Shown piece by piece: positions 36,910 to 47,575 of a stretch of 64,000 nucleotides of DNA. The DNA lies in assembly GCA_907164885.2 (NCBI GenBank), contig OU015496.1:102095132-102159131 (forward strand). The letters run 5' to 3'. The position numbers and the translations under genes are program-made. The DNA is from Dolomedes plantarius. Its lineage: Eukaryota; Arthropoda; Arachnida; Araneae; Dolomedidae. Within the stretch, counting starts at the first letter, position 1. The number at the start of each line of letters is the position of its first letter. The notes below the pieces were generated by a model. That model ran no database searches. It saw only the letters and a list, made by a program, of their open reading frames with translations, and was not told the DNA's origin.

Positions 36910-37649
36910 AAAAAAAAAAATAAAAAAAGCATTTATCTAGCTCAACATCGGACGAGCAAAGGAGTTTGTAACTTTTGCAACTGGAAGCACCGTGTTTGAT
37001 TTGTGATGCGTTTCATGGACACAAGAAACGAAAAGTAATGTTTTACTTAGAGCACGCTGAGACGCTTAGCCGTAACTCGTATTCTTAGCTCTATGTTACT
37101 ATAAGTGAATTTAAAAAGCACGGGTTTCGAAAGAATATTGCTTTGAACTCAAACAATAAACCTCTCAGGAGTGCAACACCTGCTGTTTAGCCCACCCGTA
37201 TGATCCAACCGACCCTTTGAGGTCCTTTCCCTTTCTTCTTCCCCACCTTCCTCGCATCCGGTCATGAGAGATAGCCGGATCTCCGCTCTAGGTCATGAAC
37301 CGGAGATTGTTACCGAGTGGGTCCACACTTCAAAGATTTTGCCCTTGCAAATATCAGTCTATTTCCCCTTCACCGGAATTTTTTACCCGCTTCGCTGATT
37401 TTTTTCGTTTTGATGCGTACAAGAGAAGAGAATTTGTCTTTAGCAACCATTAACGAGCGTTAATATGTGACTAATAGAGAGTGGAGGTGAAAAATCTTAA
37501 AAACTAACAAATCGGAAGCAAAAACAGGTTGATTTTTAAACTTTTGAGCTTATCTTTCAATAGATTTTTCGGTTTCTTTGTGGCAAAATGTTCTTGCCTT
37601 GTTTAGTGCTGCACTGGACGTCTTTCTTTGAAACTAAGCTTAATTTTTT
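36910..37649. other. Unassigned, locally GC-richer stretch
   Basis: Around 37180-37400 base composition rises relative to the neighbourhood. It contains a CCGGATCTCCGCT and GAACCGGAGATTG partial inverted pair near 37275-37310. No ORF of note. Confidence 0.35.
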
Positions 37650-39198
37650 TAACGTACTTTTGTTATGACAAGAAGCAGGAAACCGCTCAATGCAAATATA
37701 GTGCGCAGCTCTGGATCTAAATTTCTCAACAATTTCAAGCTTCTCGGCATGACATAGTCGATGAATGTTGGGGTGATAAATGCATTTTTTTTTCTATTTT
37801 TACACTGTTTATCACGATGTGTCCCCACAATTACTAGAAAATTGACAAGAATAAGTTTTCATTGCGAAATTTCTTAAGGCTGCTATATACTAACCCTATT
37901 GGATTTCATCACCTAAACGTTAAGCTATGGAGAAAATGTGTCGAAGGATTGCCGACTTAGATTTAAACTTTTTTTTAAAATTGTACTCCGAAATAGAGAA
38001 AGAAATTTTACACCTTAGGTCATTTATGTTTTTTTTTTTAAAAAGCAAATAATACTTTTAAATTTAAATTATTTGGGGGGAGGGGAAATCTGGTGTAGTG
38101 TGTTTTAAACGTTCATAAATTCCTTTGGTAGGTGAAATTTATAAAATGAATTCGAAAAATTAATAATTAATCTTTAAAATGAAATTCTAAAAATTAATCT
38201 TTAAAATGAAATTCTAAAAATTAATCTTTAAAAATTCACCGCAAATCAGAAAATAGAGGTAAAGATTCGAAAAAGATTTCATTTTAAAGGAATGTTTATG
38301 ATCTTTCTCGTGATATAAATTTTACAATACCCATTTTAATTTACAATACATTGTCCTAATTAACAAATCATGAAACTCGCATTTCCCCTTTTTTACAGTG
38401 TGAACAAAAAGCTAATTTATTCGACAGTGAAAAGATGAATTATTATTGTTCTAAAAGTTAAAGTGTTCCGATATATATATAGGCCACATTGTTATGTAAT
38501 TAAACATCTTCATAATTAAAATGCAATTACAAGATTAGTAAAAGTTAAGTTAAGGCGTTAACGTAGCATGTGTTGTTTTTAACTTTTTGTGTATGAATTA
38601 AATTTTTTGGATTTATGAGATTTGACAGAGTTGTACTGGGACCATAAACCAATTAAATAGCATGAAAATCCCAAAATCGTATTTTTTGGAGTTACATGGT
38701 TAGTTAATTAGGCCAACGAATAGTTAAAGAAAATCGAGAAAAAGTGGAATATCTTTAGAACTTTGCATGCATCTGTTGATAATTTAACGTTGTCTTCTTT
38801 TGTTCATATATTCTAACATTTCTCATCGTTGCAACATGCACCAGTCTTATCATGCATAAGAAGGAAGCTTATTTTATGCTTTGAAATGTAGCAGTTCCTT
38901 TCGATGTACGAAATAGTTATAAAAAAGGTTAATAAAACTAAAAATTTAACAGACAAACAAAAATAATGGAGGGAAGAGCAGATAAATCTAGATTTTTTTG
39001 CGTTCCTTTTTGTCGTTGTTATTGTTGTTGGACTTTCAGTTTTGTCTCCTTTTCGTTATATTTTCTTACATTTTTTGGAACTAATTATACTTGTTAATTA
39101 TGCTTGCTATTAATAATTATACTTGCTCCTAGACAAACATACTATGCGCCTGTCTTCGAGAGCAAGTATACATTTACATTTTGCTTTGCAATGGCTCA

Positions 39199-39520
39199 TC
39201 TATATACTATGTAAAACAGTTCCTTGACTGACTGACTGATAACGCACAGACCAAACCGCTGCAACTAAAGGACTGAAATTCTGCATGGCGATTCTTCTTA
39301 TGCTGTAAGGGTGCACTAAGAAACATTTTTGAAAAATTCTTCTTATATTTTTGTAAATTAAATTTTTAAGTTGTCTTTGCAACATTTTTTTTAAAGTTTG
39401 CATTTAAAATAATAATCTGAGGGTTATAAAATTTACATCACGAGAAAGATCATAAAAATTCCTTTAAAATGAAATCTTTTTCGAATCTTTACCTCCATTT
39501 TCTGATTTTCGGTGAATTTT
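39199..39520 (+). mobile_element. Helitron 5' end inside the palindrome
   Basis: It starts TCTATATACTATGTAAAAC at 39199 after an A, continues with the family's TTGACTGACTGACTGA and GGCGATTCTTCTTAT blocks, and matches the minus strand of 4566-4200 and 42007-41650. The 3' hairpin end was not found; inward the sequence merges with the palindrome arm. Confidence 0.7.
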
Positions 39521-39524
39521 TGAA

Positions 39525-39659
39525 GATTAATTTTAAGAATTTCATTTTAAAGATTAATTTTAAGAATTTCATTTTAAAGATTAATTTTAAGAATTTCATT
39601 TTAGAGATTAATTTTAAGAATTTCATTTTAAAGATTAATTTTTAGAATTCCTTTTATAA
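39525..39659 (+). repeat. 27-bp tandem repeat, five units
   Basis: GATTAATTTTAAGAATTTCA begins units at 39525, 39552, 39579, 39606 and 39633, an exact 27-base period. The left palindrome arm holds about three related units in reverse at about 38155-38245. Unit number therefore differs between arms, so the expansion or loss followed the inverted duplication. Confidence 0.9.
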
Positions 39660-40225
39660 ATTTCACCGACCAAAGGAATTTATGAGCGTTTAAAACACAC
39701 TATACCAGATTCCCCCCCCCCACCCCCCGGATAATTTAAATTAAAAAATATTATTTGCATTTAAAAAAAAAACATAAATGACCTAAAGTGTAAAATTTCT
39801 TTCCCTATTACCGAGTACAATTAAAAACAAAATCTCTTTAAATCCAAGTCGGCAATCCTTCGACGCATTTTCTCCATAGGTTAACGTTGAGGTGAGCAAA
39901 TCCAATAGGGTTAGAACACAGCAGCCTTAAGAAATTTCGCAATGAAAGCTTATTCTTGTCGATTTTCTAGTAATTGTGGGGACACATCGTGATAAACAGT
40001 GTAAAGTAGAAAAAAATGCGTTTATCACCCCAACATTCATCGACTATGTCATGCCGAGAAGCGTGAAATTGTTGAGAAATTTAGGTCCAGAGCTGCGCAC
40101 TATATTTGCATTGAGCGGTTTCTTGCTTCTTGTCACACCAAAAGTGAACTTACGAGAGGGCAGAAATAGGGAAAAAAACAAAAGAGAAATAGGGATTAAC
40201 ATTCAAATAGTTATTATGTTTACAC

Positions 40226-40259
40226 ATGTGTAAATATAATAATTATTATATTTACACAT
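40226..40259. repeat. Perfect 34-bp palindrome
   Basis: The two 17-base halves, ATGTGTAAATATAATAA and its exact complement, meet between 40242 and 40243 without a loop. It lies between the large palindrome and the SINE at 40297. Function unknown; it could be a remnant of an element end. Confidence 0.9.
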
Positions 40260-40504
40260 CTACACCGCTAAAACAGTACAGTACAGTACAGTACTTTAGC
40301 CGCCCACGTGATGTAACGGTTAGCGTACTGAGCTGCCTCCCAGTGGGGCTTGGGTTCAAATCCCGAATAAGGGCCTGTTCACATAGGAGTCCTGTAGCGG
40401 AAACGTTAAAGTATTGAAATATATTTAATCAACTAGGTGAATACCCGTACTTCTCTACGGAGTACACTAAAATTAAATACAACGGTCAATGCATGCAATT
40501 TATG

Positions 40505-40508
<4 letters not shown>

Positions 40509-40550
<42 letters not shown>
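40509..40550. repeat. (TA)n microsatellite inside the Helitron
   Basis: About 20 TA units directly abut the left end of the pogo-like MITE; a shorter TA run follows its right end. Confidence 0.95.
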
Positions 40551-40553
<3 letters not shown>

Positions 40554-41294
40554 TCGGACCTCTATTTAACGAACCTCTATTTTGCGAACTTTTCCTTGGA
40601 ACCAAGAACATTTTGCGAATTTCTTAGTAAAATAACCTCCAAATAGCCAAGTGCATTCTCTATTTAACGAGCTTTTTCTTGTGATCCAATATTTTTTTCC
40701 TCCATATTTCTCAAAATATTTCTGAACATTTCAAACTTATTCTTTCTTTTAACACATTAACTCTCTATTAACACATTCCGACGCGAATTACAGTTTGAAG
40801 AAAATACGCCTGAAGGGCATTTTAGTATATTGCAAAGATGCGAGACGTATTATGAGAGAAAACATTTTTTTAAAACAAAAAACTCAGCCAAAATTAAGAG
40901 ACTTTATCAGTAATTAAATTTAAGGACACATGAGGTAATGTATGCTTAAAATTACATTTTATAATAAATGCGATAATGTCATTAAAATTCATTAATTTTA
41001 ATATAATTTTTTTTAATCGAAAATACAGTGTATTCCCGGACAATGTTTTGTTTTATTCTTGTTTTCCTTGCAGATTTCTGTTTGAGAGGTAAGATATATA
41101 AAAGAAATAGACATTAATTTACAAAATAAAGGTGTAATTAATTACTTTTATTAATAATATTTAGTGTTTATGAATTTAAAATCTGTTTTGTATAGTTTAA
41201 AGTATTTTAAAAGGTGAATCTCTATTTAACGAATTTTCCGCATAACGAAATTTTTTTCGGGATTTAGCGACTTCGTTAAATAGAGGTCCGACTG
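40551..41294. mobile_element. pogo-like MITE, family P1, copy b
   Basis: The inverted ends are CAGTCGGACCTCTATTTAAC on both sides, with TA at 40549-40550 and 41295-41296. Most of the 744 bp aligns to copy a (30948-31748), including AGATGCGAGACGTAT and CGATAATGTCATTAAAATTC. It is the innermost, and therefore youngest, layer of the nest. No ORF. Confidence 0.92.
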
Positions 41295-42277
41295 TATATA
41301 TATATATTTATTTATAATAAATACAACGATCAATGTATGCAATTAATGTAAAAAAAAAACGAAAAAATGTATTTATAAAAAATCGTAACGGATATTACTA
41401 TAGACAAAATAATCTAGAAGAATATATTCAAATTAGATGTAACAGAACATACTAAACAATATAGTACAGTTAATAGAGTACAGTTTGAGGAACATATCTT
41501 TTACTGTATTTTAATATTTTTTCTGGATAATGTTCAATCGTCTGTCGCATTAGCAAGAAAAAAAATTTTTTTTTGTCTATTTCGTTGTTATGCACGTGAG
41601 GAAAAATTAGTTTAAAGTATCACAAAAAGAAAAGAAACCACGTGATCAGCATTTAATAGATTAAATTCTAAAAATTAAACTTTAAAAATTCACCAAAAAT
41701 CAGAAAATGGAGGTAAAGATTCGAAAAAGATCTCATTTTAAAGGAATTTTTATGATCTTTCTCATGATATACATTTCACAACCCTCATATTAATATTTTA
41801 AATGCAAACTTAAAAAAAGTTACAAAAACAGCTTAAAAATTTAATTTAAAAAATCTAAGAAGAATTTTTCAAAAATCTTTCTTAGTGCACCCCTACACTA
41901 TAAGAAGAATCGCCATGCAAAATTTCGGCCCTTTAGGTCCAGCGGTTTCGTCTGTGCGTTATATGTCAGTCAGTCAGTCAGTTACGGAACTGTTTTATAT
42001 ATAGAGATGACAAACCTCCAAACGATTAGCAACGAAATTTTTAACGCCCATGATTGGTTTATTTCCGTCTCAGCGCCATCTTTCCGTTTACGCTTCCGCT
42101 ACCGGACTCCTATGTAAACAGGCCCTTAGGCTTTGTCGTTTCCATGTCGACCCCCACATTGGGAGCAATGCTGGCTGACCTATATGGTGCTCCCGTAATA
42201 AAGTAACCAGTAAATCGCGATGAATATCAACGGGCGAATGTATCACGACAAAGTGTCTTCTCATTAGAAAAAAAAAG

Positions 42278-43465
42278 TACAAGATTTTTTTGACATATTT
42301 ACACGGATTTCTACAAAGGCGATAGGGGCTTAAGTCTGCCTTTTCCAGGAATATTTATCTTTTCACGTCTATTCAGTGCGTCACGGTTCAGGGTCCCGGC
42401 TCTGTATACAATTCTCTACTACAAAGAATGTTAAAGTACTTCAAGTAAAAGCCCCGTTTTTGGAAAATGCCCCCCTAAACAGGAATTTTTGGACGGCTTT
42501 AGGAACTCCCGGGCGTCGAATAACCGAATTAAATACGCCCTCCAGAGTAAGTCAGCTGGGAATCACTCCGCTGGCCATCTGCTATTCTTCGGAGTTCCCC
42601 AACCTATGTGAGAGAACAGAAATACGCTGTTCTTTTCTCGAAACCCTTGTTCCGAGAAGTCTCCATGCCCTTTTCCTCTGCTTTTCCCGAAAGTCTAGGG
42701 GGAAAAGCAGGTTCAGGGGTGCATTCATAAAATCCATATATTTAAGTTGCTAAGCCGACTTTTTGGGCAGTCCGGGAGAGAAAACTACAGTGACATGGTT
42801 TAATGATAGGCACGTTTATTCTGAAGAGTCTCTCTAGATCTCTCTTTGCCATTTTTATTTTTATGATAATTATGTTTGTGAAATATAAGATTTAGCCTGG
42901 TGGAAATTGTTTATTTCGAGCTGCTTAGTTGGCGATAATTTATAATTAAAAAATTGCTTTTTACGCATGCTCAGTGACATTTTAAAATCTGGCTTTAGAT
43001 ACTCACTAAGCACGAGGTCACTTAAACACATCAGTTTCTGCGCATTATTGTGATTTTCCGCATTTGGCAATGATGTGTTGAGTATAATTTGTGTATTAGT
43101 ACATTTATTTATAATTTGTGTATTAGTACATTTATTTGCTATCTAGCCGTCATCTTTTAACGGGTACCAACTAGTAAATACTTTAAATGCTAAGCAGAAG
43201 ACGACCGTCGAAGGACACCGAAAAAATTGTCTGGAATATTAGGACTGGTAGGATAAATGATTCCTGTTCAAGCAGACGGATGTGAGTATGAAGTTTAGTT
43301 AGTGTAATTTGATGATATCTAAAAGTTTATCAGGTTGATAGGGATTGTTTAAGAAGGTTTAGATTGCATTAAGAAGGTAAAAAACGCTTTAAAAATCAAG
43401 AATTATCTAAATCCATGATCTAAATCCATGATCTAAATCCGGACAATTTTTTAAAACTAAGAAAA
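42278..43465. other. Unassigned stretch with a GC-richer 125-codon frame
   Basis: 42376-42753 (+) is open for 125 codons in a stretch noticeably richer in G and C than the neighbourhood. The translation (MRHGSGSRLCIQFSTTKNVK onward) matches nothing I recognise and lacks domain-like motifs. A 24-bp direct duplication containing GTGTATTAGTACATTTATTT lies at about 43090-43136. Confidence 0.35.
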
Positions 43466-43724
43466 ATATGACTCACCTTCAAATAAATTTATCTCCTTCA
43501 AAATAATCGCCAAAGGAGTCTATACAATTTTTCCAACTTTTCTTAAAGTCATCGAAACACTGTTTATAGGTGTTGGAACTAACCGTTCGCAAAATACGCG
43601 TAACATTTGATTTAATATCCGAGACGCTTTCCAATCTCTGTCCTTTCATGGCCATCTTAAGCTTCGGAAAAAGGAAACAATTAGCTGGCGATAAGTCGGG
43701 AGAATATGGTGGGTGATTTATCAC
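43466..43724 (-). pseudogene. mariner transposase C-terminus, copy 1
   Basis: The 81-codon minus frame begins INHPPYSPDLSPANCFLFPK, the conserved segment holding the last catalytic Asp (PDLSPAN), and continues to the C-terminus FGDYFEGDKFI. Everything upstream is missing. It faces copy 2 (44010-44187) in inverted orientation. Confidence 0.85.
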
Positions 43725-44009
43725 TGTAATTGATATAAAGTACCATTACACCTTGTATATAGAGTATCACTGTAATGCTTAGCAAGATATTGTTGTACAG
43801 AAATTGCTGTATAGGGCTTAGCATTATCGTGTAAAGGGCTTAGCATTATCGTGTAAAAGAAACCACTGCCCAGAATCAAACAGTTCCTTCCTAACTCACC
43901 TTATCCCGTTTATTGAACGATAAAGAACCTCCTTGTAAAATTACTGATTAATTGTTTGATTTTCCGGAACAAATTCGTGGTGAATAAGTCCTTTGTAATC
44001 AAAAAATGC
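43725..44009. other. Spacer between inverted mariner fragments
   Basis: It contains the element-end motif CACCTTGTATATAGAGTAT (about 43750) and a duplicated AGGGCTTAGCATTATCGTGTA (about 43815 and 43837). Confidence 0.5.
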
Positions 44010-44187
44010 AAAATCCATGAAAGGACAGAGATTTGAAAACGTCTCGGATATTAAATCAAATGTCAGGCATATTTTGCGAACTGTTAGTTCCAACGCCTAT
44101 AAACAGAGTTTCGATGACTTGAAGAAACGTTGGAAAAATTGTATAGACTCCTTTGGCGAATTTTTTGAAGGAGATAAATTTATTTGA
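44010..44187 (+). pseudogene. mariner transposase C-terminus, copy 2
   Basis: The frame starts MKGQRFENVSDIKSNVRHIL and ends SFGEFFEGDKFI with a stop. It is closely related to copy 1 but begins after the HPPYSPDL segment. It is followed by GGTGAGTCATACTTTC and, near 44243, by CACCTTGTATATAGAGTAT, the same end motif seen near 43750. Confidence 0.8.
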
Positions 44188-45249
44188 AGGTGAGTCATAC
44201 TTTCTTATTTATAAAAAATTTTCCGGTTACTTTATGGGAGCACCTTGTATATAGAGTATCTGCAGGAGGAATTTGATATCAAAGTATGAAACTTCCTCTT
44301 ACTTGGTAATCTTGAAAATCACATTTGCTTTTAATCATAATAAGCAAAGTTTACATTAAGATGTTTTAGAAAAAACAAAAACACAATTATTTAAAGGGAG
44401 ACAGGATCTGTTTCATTGTCAAGTGGTGTTCAAGAGTTTGTATCATTTAGTTTCGTTACAAATTGCAAGCAAATGTTGAATATTTTTCACAGAAGTAATA
44501 AATAAGAAAAAAAGTAATAAGCATTTTCCATTCCACAGAATATTTTCTTCTTGTGAGGAATTTTGAAGAAAAACTATATAACTATAAGAGAAATTTTGCC
44601 TAATTAATCCTATTTTTATCTGACACGTTTTCACTTCACAAGAAAATTTGGGGAACGACGAAACAATTAAATTTCTCTTTAGTAGTAACATAACGCACAA
44701 AACGCCTGAAGTTTAATTTTCAAGTATAGGTGATTTGTTACTGTCTTTAATTTCGTATTCAGAAGATACTTCTAGTTAAATTCTTTTAATTAAATGGAAG
44801 GAATCATAAATAATTTTGAATTTCCAAGTAATCCAAGTGCAACTGACACAAATCCTTCCCCTACAATTCCTTAAGAACACTGGAAGCATTTCATTAACTA
44901 CAATTGTTTTGGCGCAATTTGTCCGAGTTCGATGGCAACAAGCGAAATCTTCTTAAATGGCTTCCAATCTGAATGTCATCCAGTAGAAAGCGTTTCGTGC
45001 AGATTCGTCCTAAGTACATATGACGCTCCGAGAAAATTAAAGTTTTTAAGCTCACTGCAGTGTTTTAAGCCGTTCGAGAGACCATTACCTTTCTGGATAT
45101 TATAAAAACAATTTCCATTAGTTTAATGAGCGGGGGAAAATGGTTTTTCGGATTCTAAGGACTTGGAAGGTTAATAGGGGAAGTTAAGATGATTTGTGAG
45201 ATTCACTTATGAATTTTTGTAAGATCCTTCCAGGCATCTAGAAAATGGT
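44188..45249. other. Unassigned stretch
   Basis: An 85-codon minus frame (44443-44700) has no recognised motif. No repeats noted. Confidence 0.4.
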
Positions 45250-46325
45250 AAAAAAAAATATAAATTAAATAGAGCTAAAAAAATATATTAGATATAATGC
45301 ATAACCCCTTGAAATTTTCTATGTCCAGGAAGTTTTTGTAGATTTTAATGAAAGAGTATTTACTTCAAAGCTGTCAGAAAATTGGATGATCACCTCTTTT
45401 CATTAAAAATGAAACTTTCATTTTAAGTTTGGTAATGCTAGGCTGATCTACAAAATCGACATTTTCAATGTTCTCCATCTAAAGTATATATGGAATTCGT
45501 TTTAATTAATAAATGTACAACTATCAAACTTTAACATATTTTTTTATTTAAGAATTTTTCACTCTACAGTAAACCCTATCAAAGTGAATAGCTCTGCGTC
45601 AGCTTCAAAAACATTTAAAGTTGATGAATTTGTAAAAAATCAATGTTAGGAAAGCAGGGGGTCTACCCAAAACAGAAAAAAAAATCGGCACGGGGTCTGT
45701 GGGACAAACAAGTTTGGGGACCTCTGATCTATACTATACTTTTTTGAATACCAAACAGGAATGAGTGTGTGACGTCTTGATATATCTATGGATACATTTA
45801 TAAAAGGATAGAAAATAATAAATTAAATAGAGCTAAAAAATCAGTATTTAATAGATTGTACAAACCACCAGAAAATTTCTATGTTTGGAGAGGGGAGGAG
45901 GTTTTTGAAATTTCAGAGAAAGAGTATTTTCTTCAAAGCAGTCAGAAAATAGGATCATCAACTCTTTTTCATTAAAAAGAAAACTTTCATTTTAAGTTTG
46001 GTAATGCTAGGCTGATCTACCAAATCGACATTTTCCCTGTTCTCCATCTGTTCTATACTTTTTTGAATGCCAAACAGGAATGAATGTGTGACGTCTGAAT
46101 ATATCTATGGATATATTTATAAAATGATGGAAAATAATAAATGAAATAGAGCTAAAAAATCAGTATAAAATATATTGTATAAACCCCAAAAAATTTCTAT
46201 GTTCGAAAAGTGGGGGGGGGGGGGGAGGTTTGGAAATTTCAGAGTATTTTGAGTATTTTCTTCAAAGCTGTCAGAAAATAGGTTGATCAACTCCTTTTCA
46301 TTAAAAAGAAAACTTTCATTTTAAG
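45250..46325 (+). repeat. Three-unit tandem array, about 319-bp period, with hAT-like insertion
   Basis: AATAGAGCTAAAAAA starts units near 45270, 45824 and 46144. Each continues with CTTCAAAGC.GTCAGAAAAT and AACTTTCATTTTAAG. The first unit is longer by about 235 bp (45482-45722). That insert ends GTTTGGGGACCTCTG, which in reverse (CAGAGGTCCCCAAAC) is a common hAT terminus; its other end is not clear. A G-run lies in the third unit (46206-46224). Confidence 0.75.
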
Positions 46326-46644
46326 AAAACGGCCTCTCTCTACTCTTACTTTTACCTCGCCTAACATAAATAATGTTAGGACCCCATTTCTCTTAATGCC
46401 GAAATTAACTCTCGGAAATGGTTGGCTATAAGCAGCGGTTTCAAATCTACGGTCAGATATAAAACTATCAAAAAACTGAGTTCTGCCCCAACGGAATCTA
46501 CTCTCTTTTTCTTCAATAATTTGCAGAGTTATGATAGGTTAGTAGAGTCCTCCAATTTTATACAACCCTATATTTGAATAGAGAAAAAATTCTGTCTCGC
46601 TTCAACTTTAGATTTATATTTAAATCCTAAACTTCATTTTTATT
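46326..46644. other. Unassigned spacer
   Basis: No gene or repeat recognised. Confidence 0.4.
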
Positions 46645-47044
46645 ACCATGTTTTTATTAACTTGCTTTCTTGTTTGTGTGTGTGTTTGTTTGTCCAGTAC
46701 AAATATTGCAATCGATTCTTAACTAACTTCCCGATTAGCTAGACATTTGAAACTTTTAGAATAGCTCAGAACACGATGACAATGCATTTTTTAAATACTT
46801 TTAGACATCTTTAAGCAGATTTTTACCATGTTTTTATTGTTTTCAGTTAATTTTGTTTTGTAGACTGGTACAGCCATCTGTCGGCCCGAACGGGAACGAA
46901 AAGTCAAACGTAAGTTAACTTCCAATTAACTTCATTTTCTTTCAAGTTGATGGGATAATTCATCCAAAAATTTTTTTTAAAGTATTTATTAATACATAGA
47001 ATAGCCAAGTTTATATGATTGAACAGAAAATTTAAAAACATGGT
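46645..47044. repeat. Inverted-terminus element W, copy a (uninterrupted)
   Basis: It is bounded by ACCATGTTTTTA (46645-46656) and TAAAAACATGGT (47033-47044). The left part has AACTTGCTTTCTTGTTTGTG and CTAGACATTTGAAAC. Sequence similarity to copy b continues about 30 bp past the right terminus, so the true end may be near 47075. It gives the empty site for the pogo-like MITE in copy b. Confidence 0.7.
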
Positions 47045-47575
47045 ATATAAAAAGTTCTTTTTATCTTGTAATTATTCCTTCATGAAATCCCCAACACCTC
47101 GTACATTCCTTGTAATAAAATAGTGTGCCTTGTGGAAGTATAGGAGAAATGTAATTTATCCTATACTGGTGAAATTAAACATGTCCTTAAAAAGCTGATT
47201 AAGAAGGTTAAAAGCACGTTAAAAATCAAGACTTTTTTAAATCTATGATAGTCTCAAACGCTGCAGGGAATTTGATCATAAATTTAAATTTTCTGACTCA
47301 AAATTTTTTCACTGCACTAACTCCGTATCTAAACTAGAATTTCGTGAAAATTTTGCCATCTATACTAATTCCCCTGTTTTAGCCAATGACATGTTTACGT
47401 TATCTTTGCTTGCTGAAAAAATTATCTGCACTTATGTGCGTCTTTTTATTTCCCAGTTCCCTTTAATTTTCTAATCATTTAATATTATTTCTTTATTTCT
47501 ACAGTACGTCGTAGCTACTTATCAAGTTCATACATCATTTTCCACATCTTCTGGAATTATTCTTAACAAACATAC
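47045..47575. other. Unassigned spacer
   Basis: No gene or repeat recognised. Confidence 0.4.

Larger units (their letters stand above)
37650..40150. repeat. 2.5-kb imperfect palindrome (inverted segmental duplication)
   Basis: Left arm about 37650-38330, right arm about 39410-40150, loop about 1.1 kb. Each arm carries, from outside in: a 225-bp unknown flank (GACAAGAATAAG and its complement), a TTAA plus the left half of the family-K MITE (GGCTGC... at 37878; ...GCAGCC ending 39929), and a Helitron-type stretch with AGGTAAAGATTCGAAAAAG. Because the same transposon junctions occur in both arms, a segment already containing them was duplicated in inverted orientation. Confidence 0.8.
40433..42007 (-). 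mobile_element. Complete non-autonomous Helitron with defined empty site
   Basis: Read on the minus strand it starts TCTCTATATATAAAACAG and ends with a hairpin, CCGTAGAGAAGTACGG, ten bases later followed by CTAG. It sits between A (40432) and T (42008) with no target duplication. These are all the structural rules of Helitrons: 5' TC, 3' hairpin plus CTRR, A-T target. MITE copy 3 supplies the empty site AACCAATGACAAACC. No Rep/helicase gene is present. Inner sequence relates it to 3896-4566 and 39199-39520. A pogo-like MITE (40551-41294) sits inside. Confidence 0.92.
40370..42126. mobile_element. GGGCCTGTTCACA-family MITE, copy 5, split by a Helitron
   Basis: 40370-40432 is the left third (AGGGCCTGTTCACATAGG...) and 42008-42126 the remainder, ending CCTATGTAAACAGGCCCT. 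TA flanks lie at 40368-40369 and 42127-42128. Rejoined length is 182 bp, equal to copy 3. No base of the MITE is lost or duplicated at the Helitron junction. Confidence 0.9.
40297..42277 (+). mobile_element. tRNA-derived SINE, copy c, split by a MITE
   Basis: The 5' part (40297-40369) has the A-box-like GTGATGTAACGGTTA and a B box GGGTTCAAATCCC at 40352-40364. The 3' part (42127-42277) carries the SINE body, including GACCTATATGGTGCTCCC and CACGACAAAGTG, which match SINE copies a and b, and ends in an A-rich tract. The interruption at GAATA/TAGGC is exactly MITE copy 5. It is the outermost, and so oldest, layer of the nest. Confidence 0.8.

Noticed and set aside
40297..40369. Functional tRNA gene
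   Set aside because: A and B boxes are present but the acceptor stem does not close, and the sequence continues into a SINE body.
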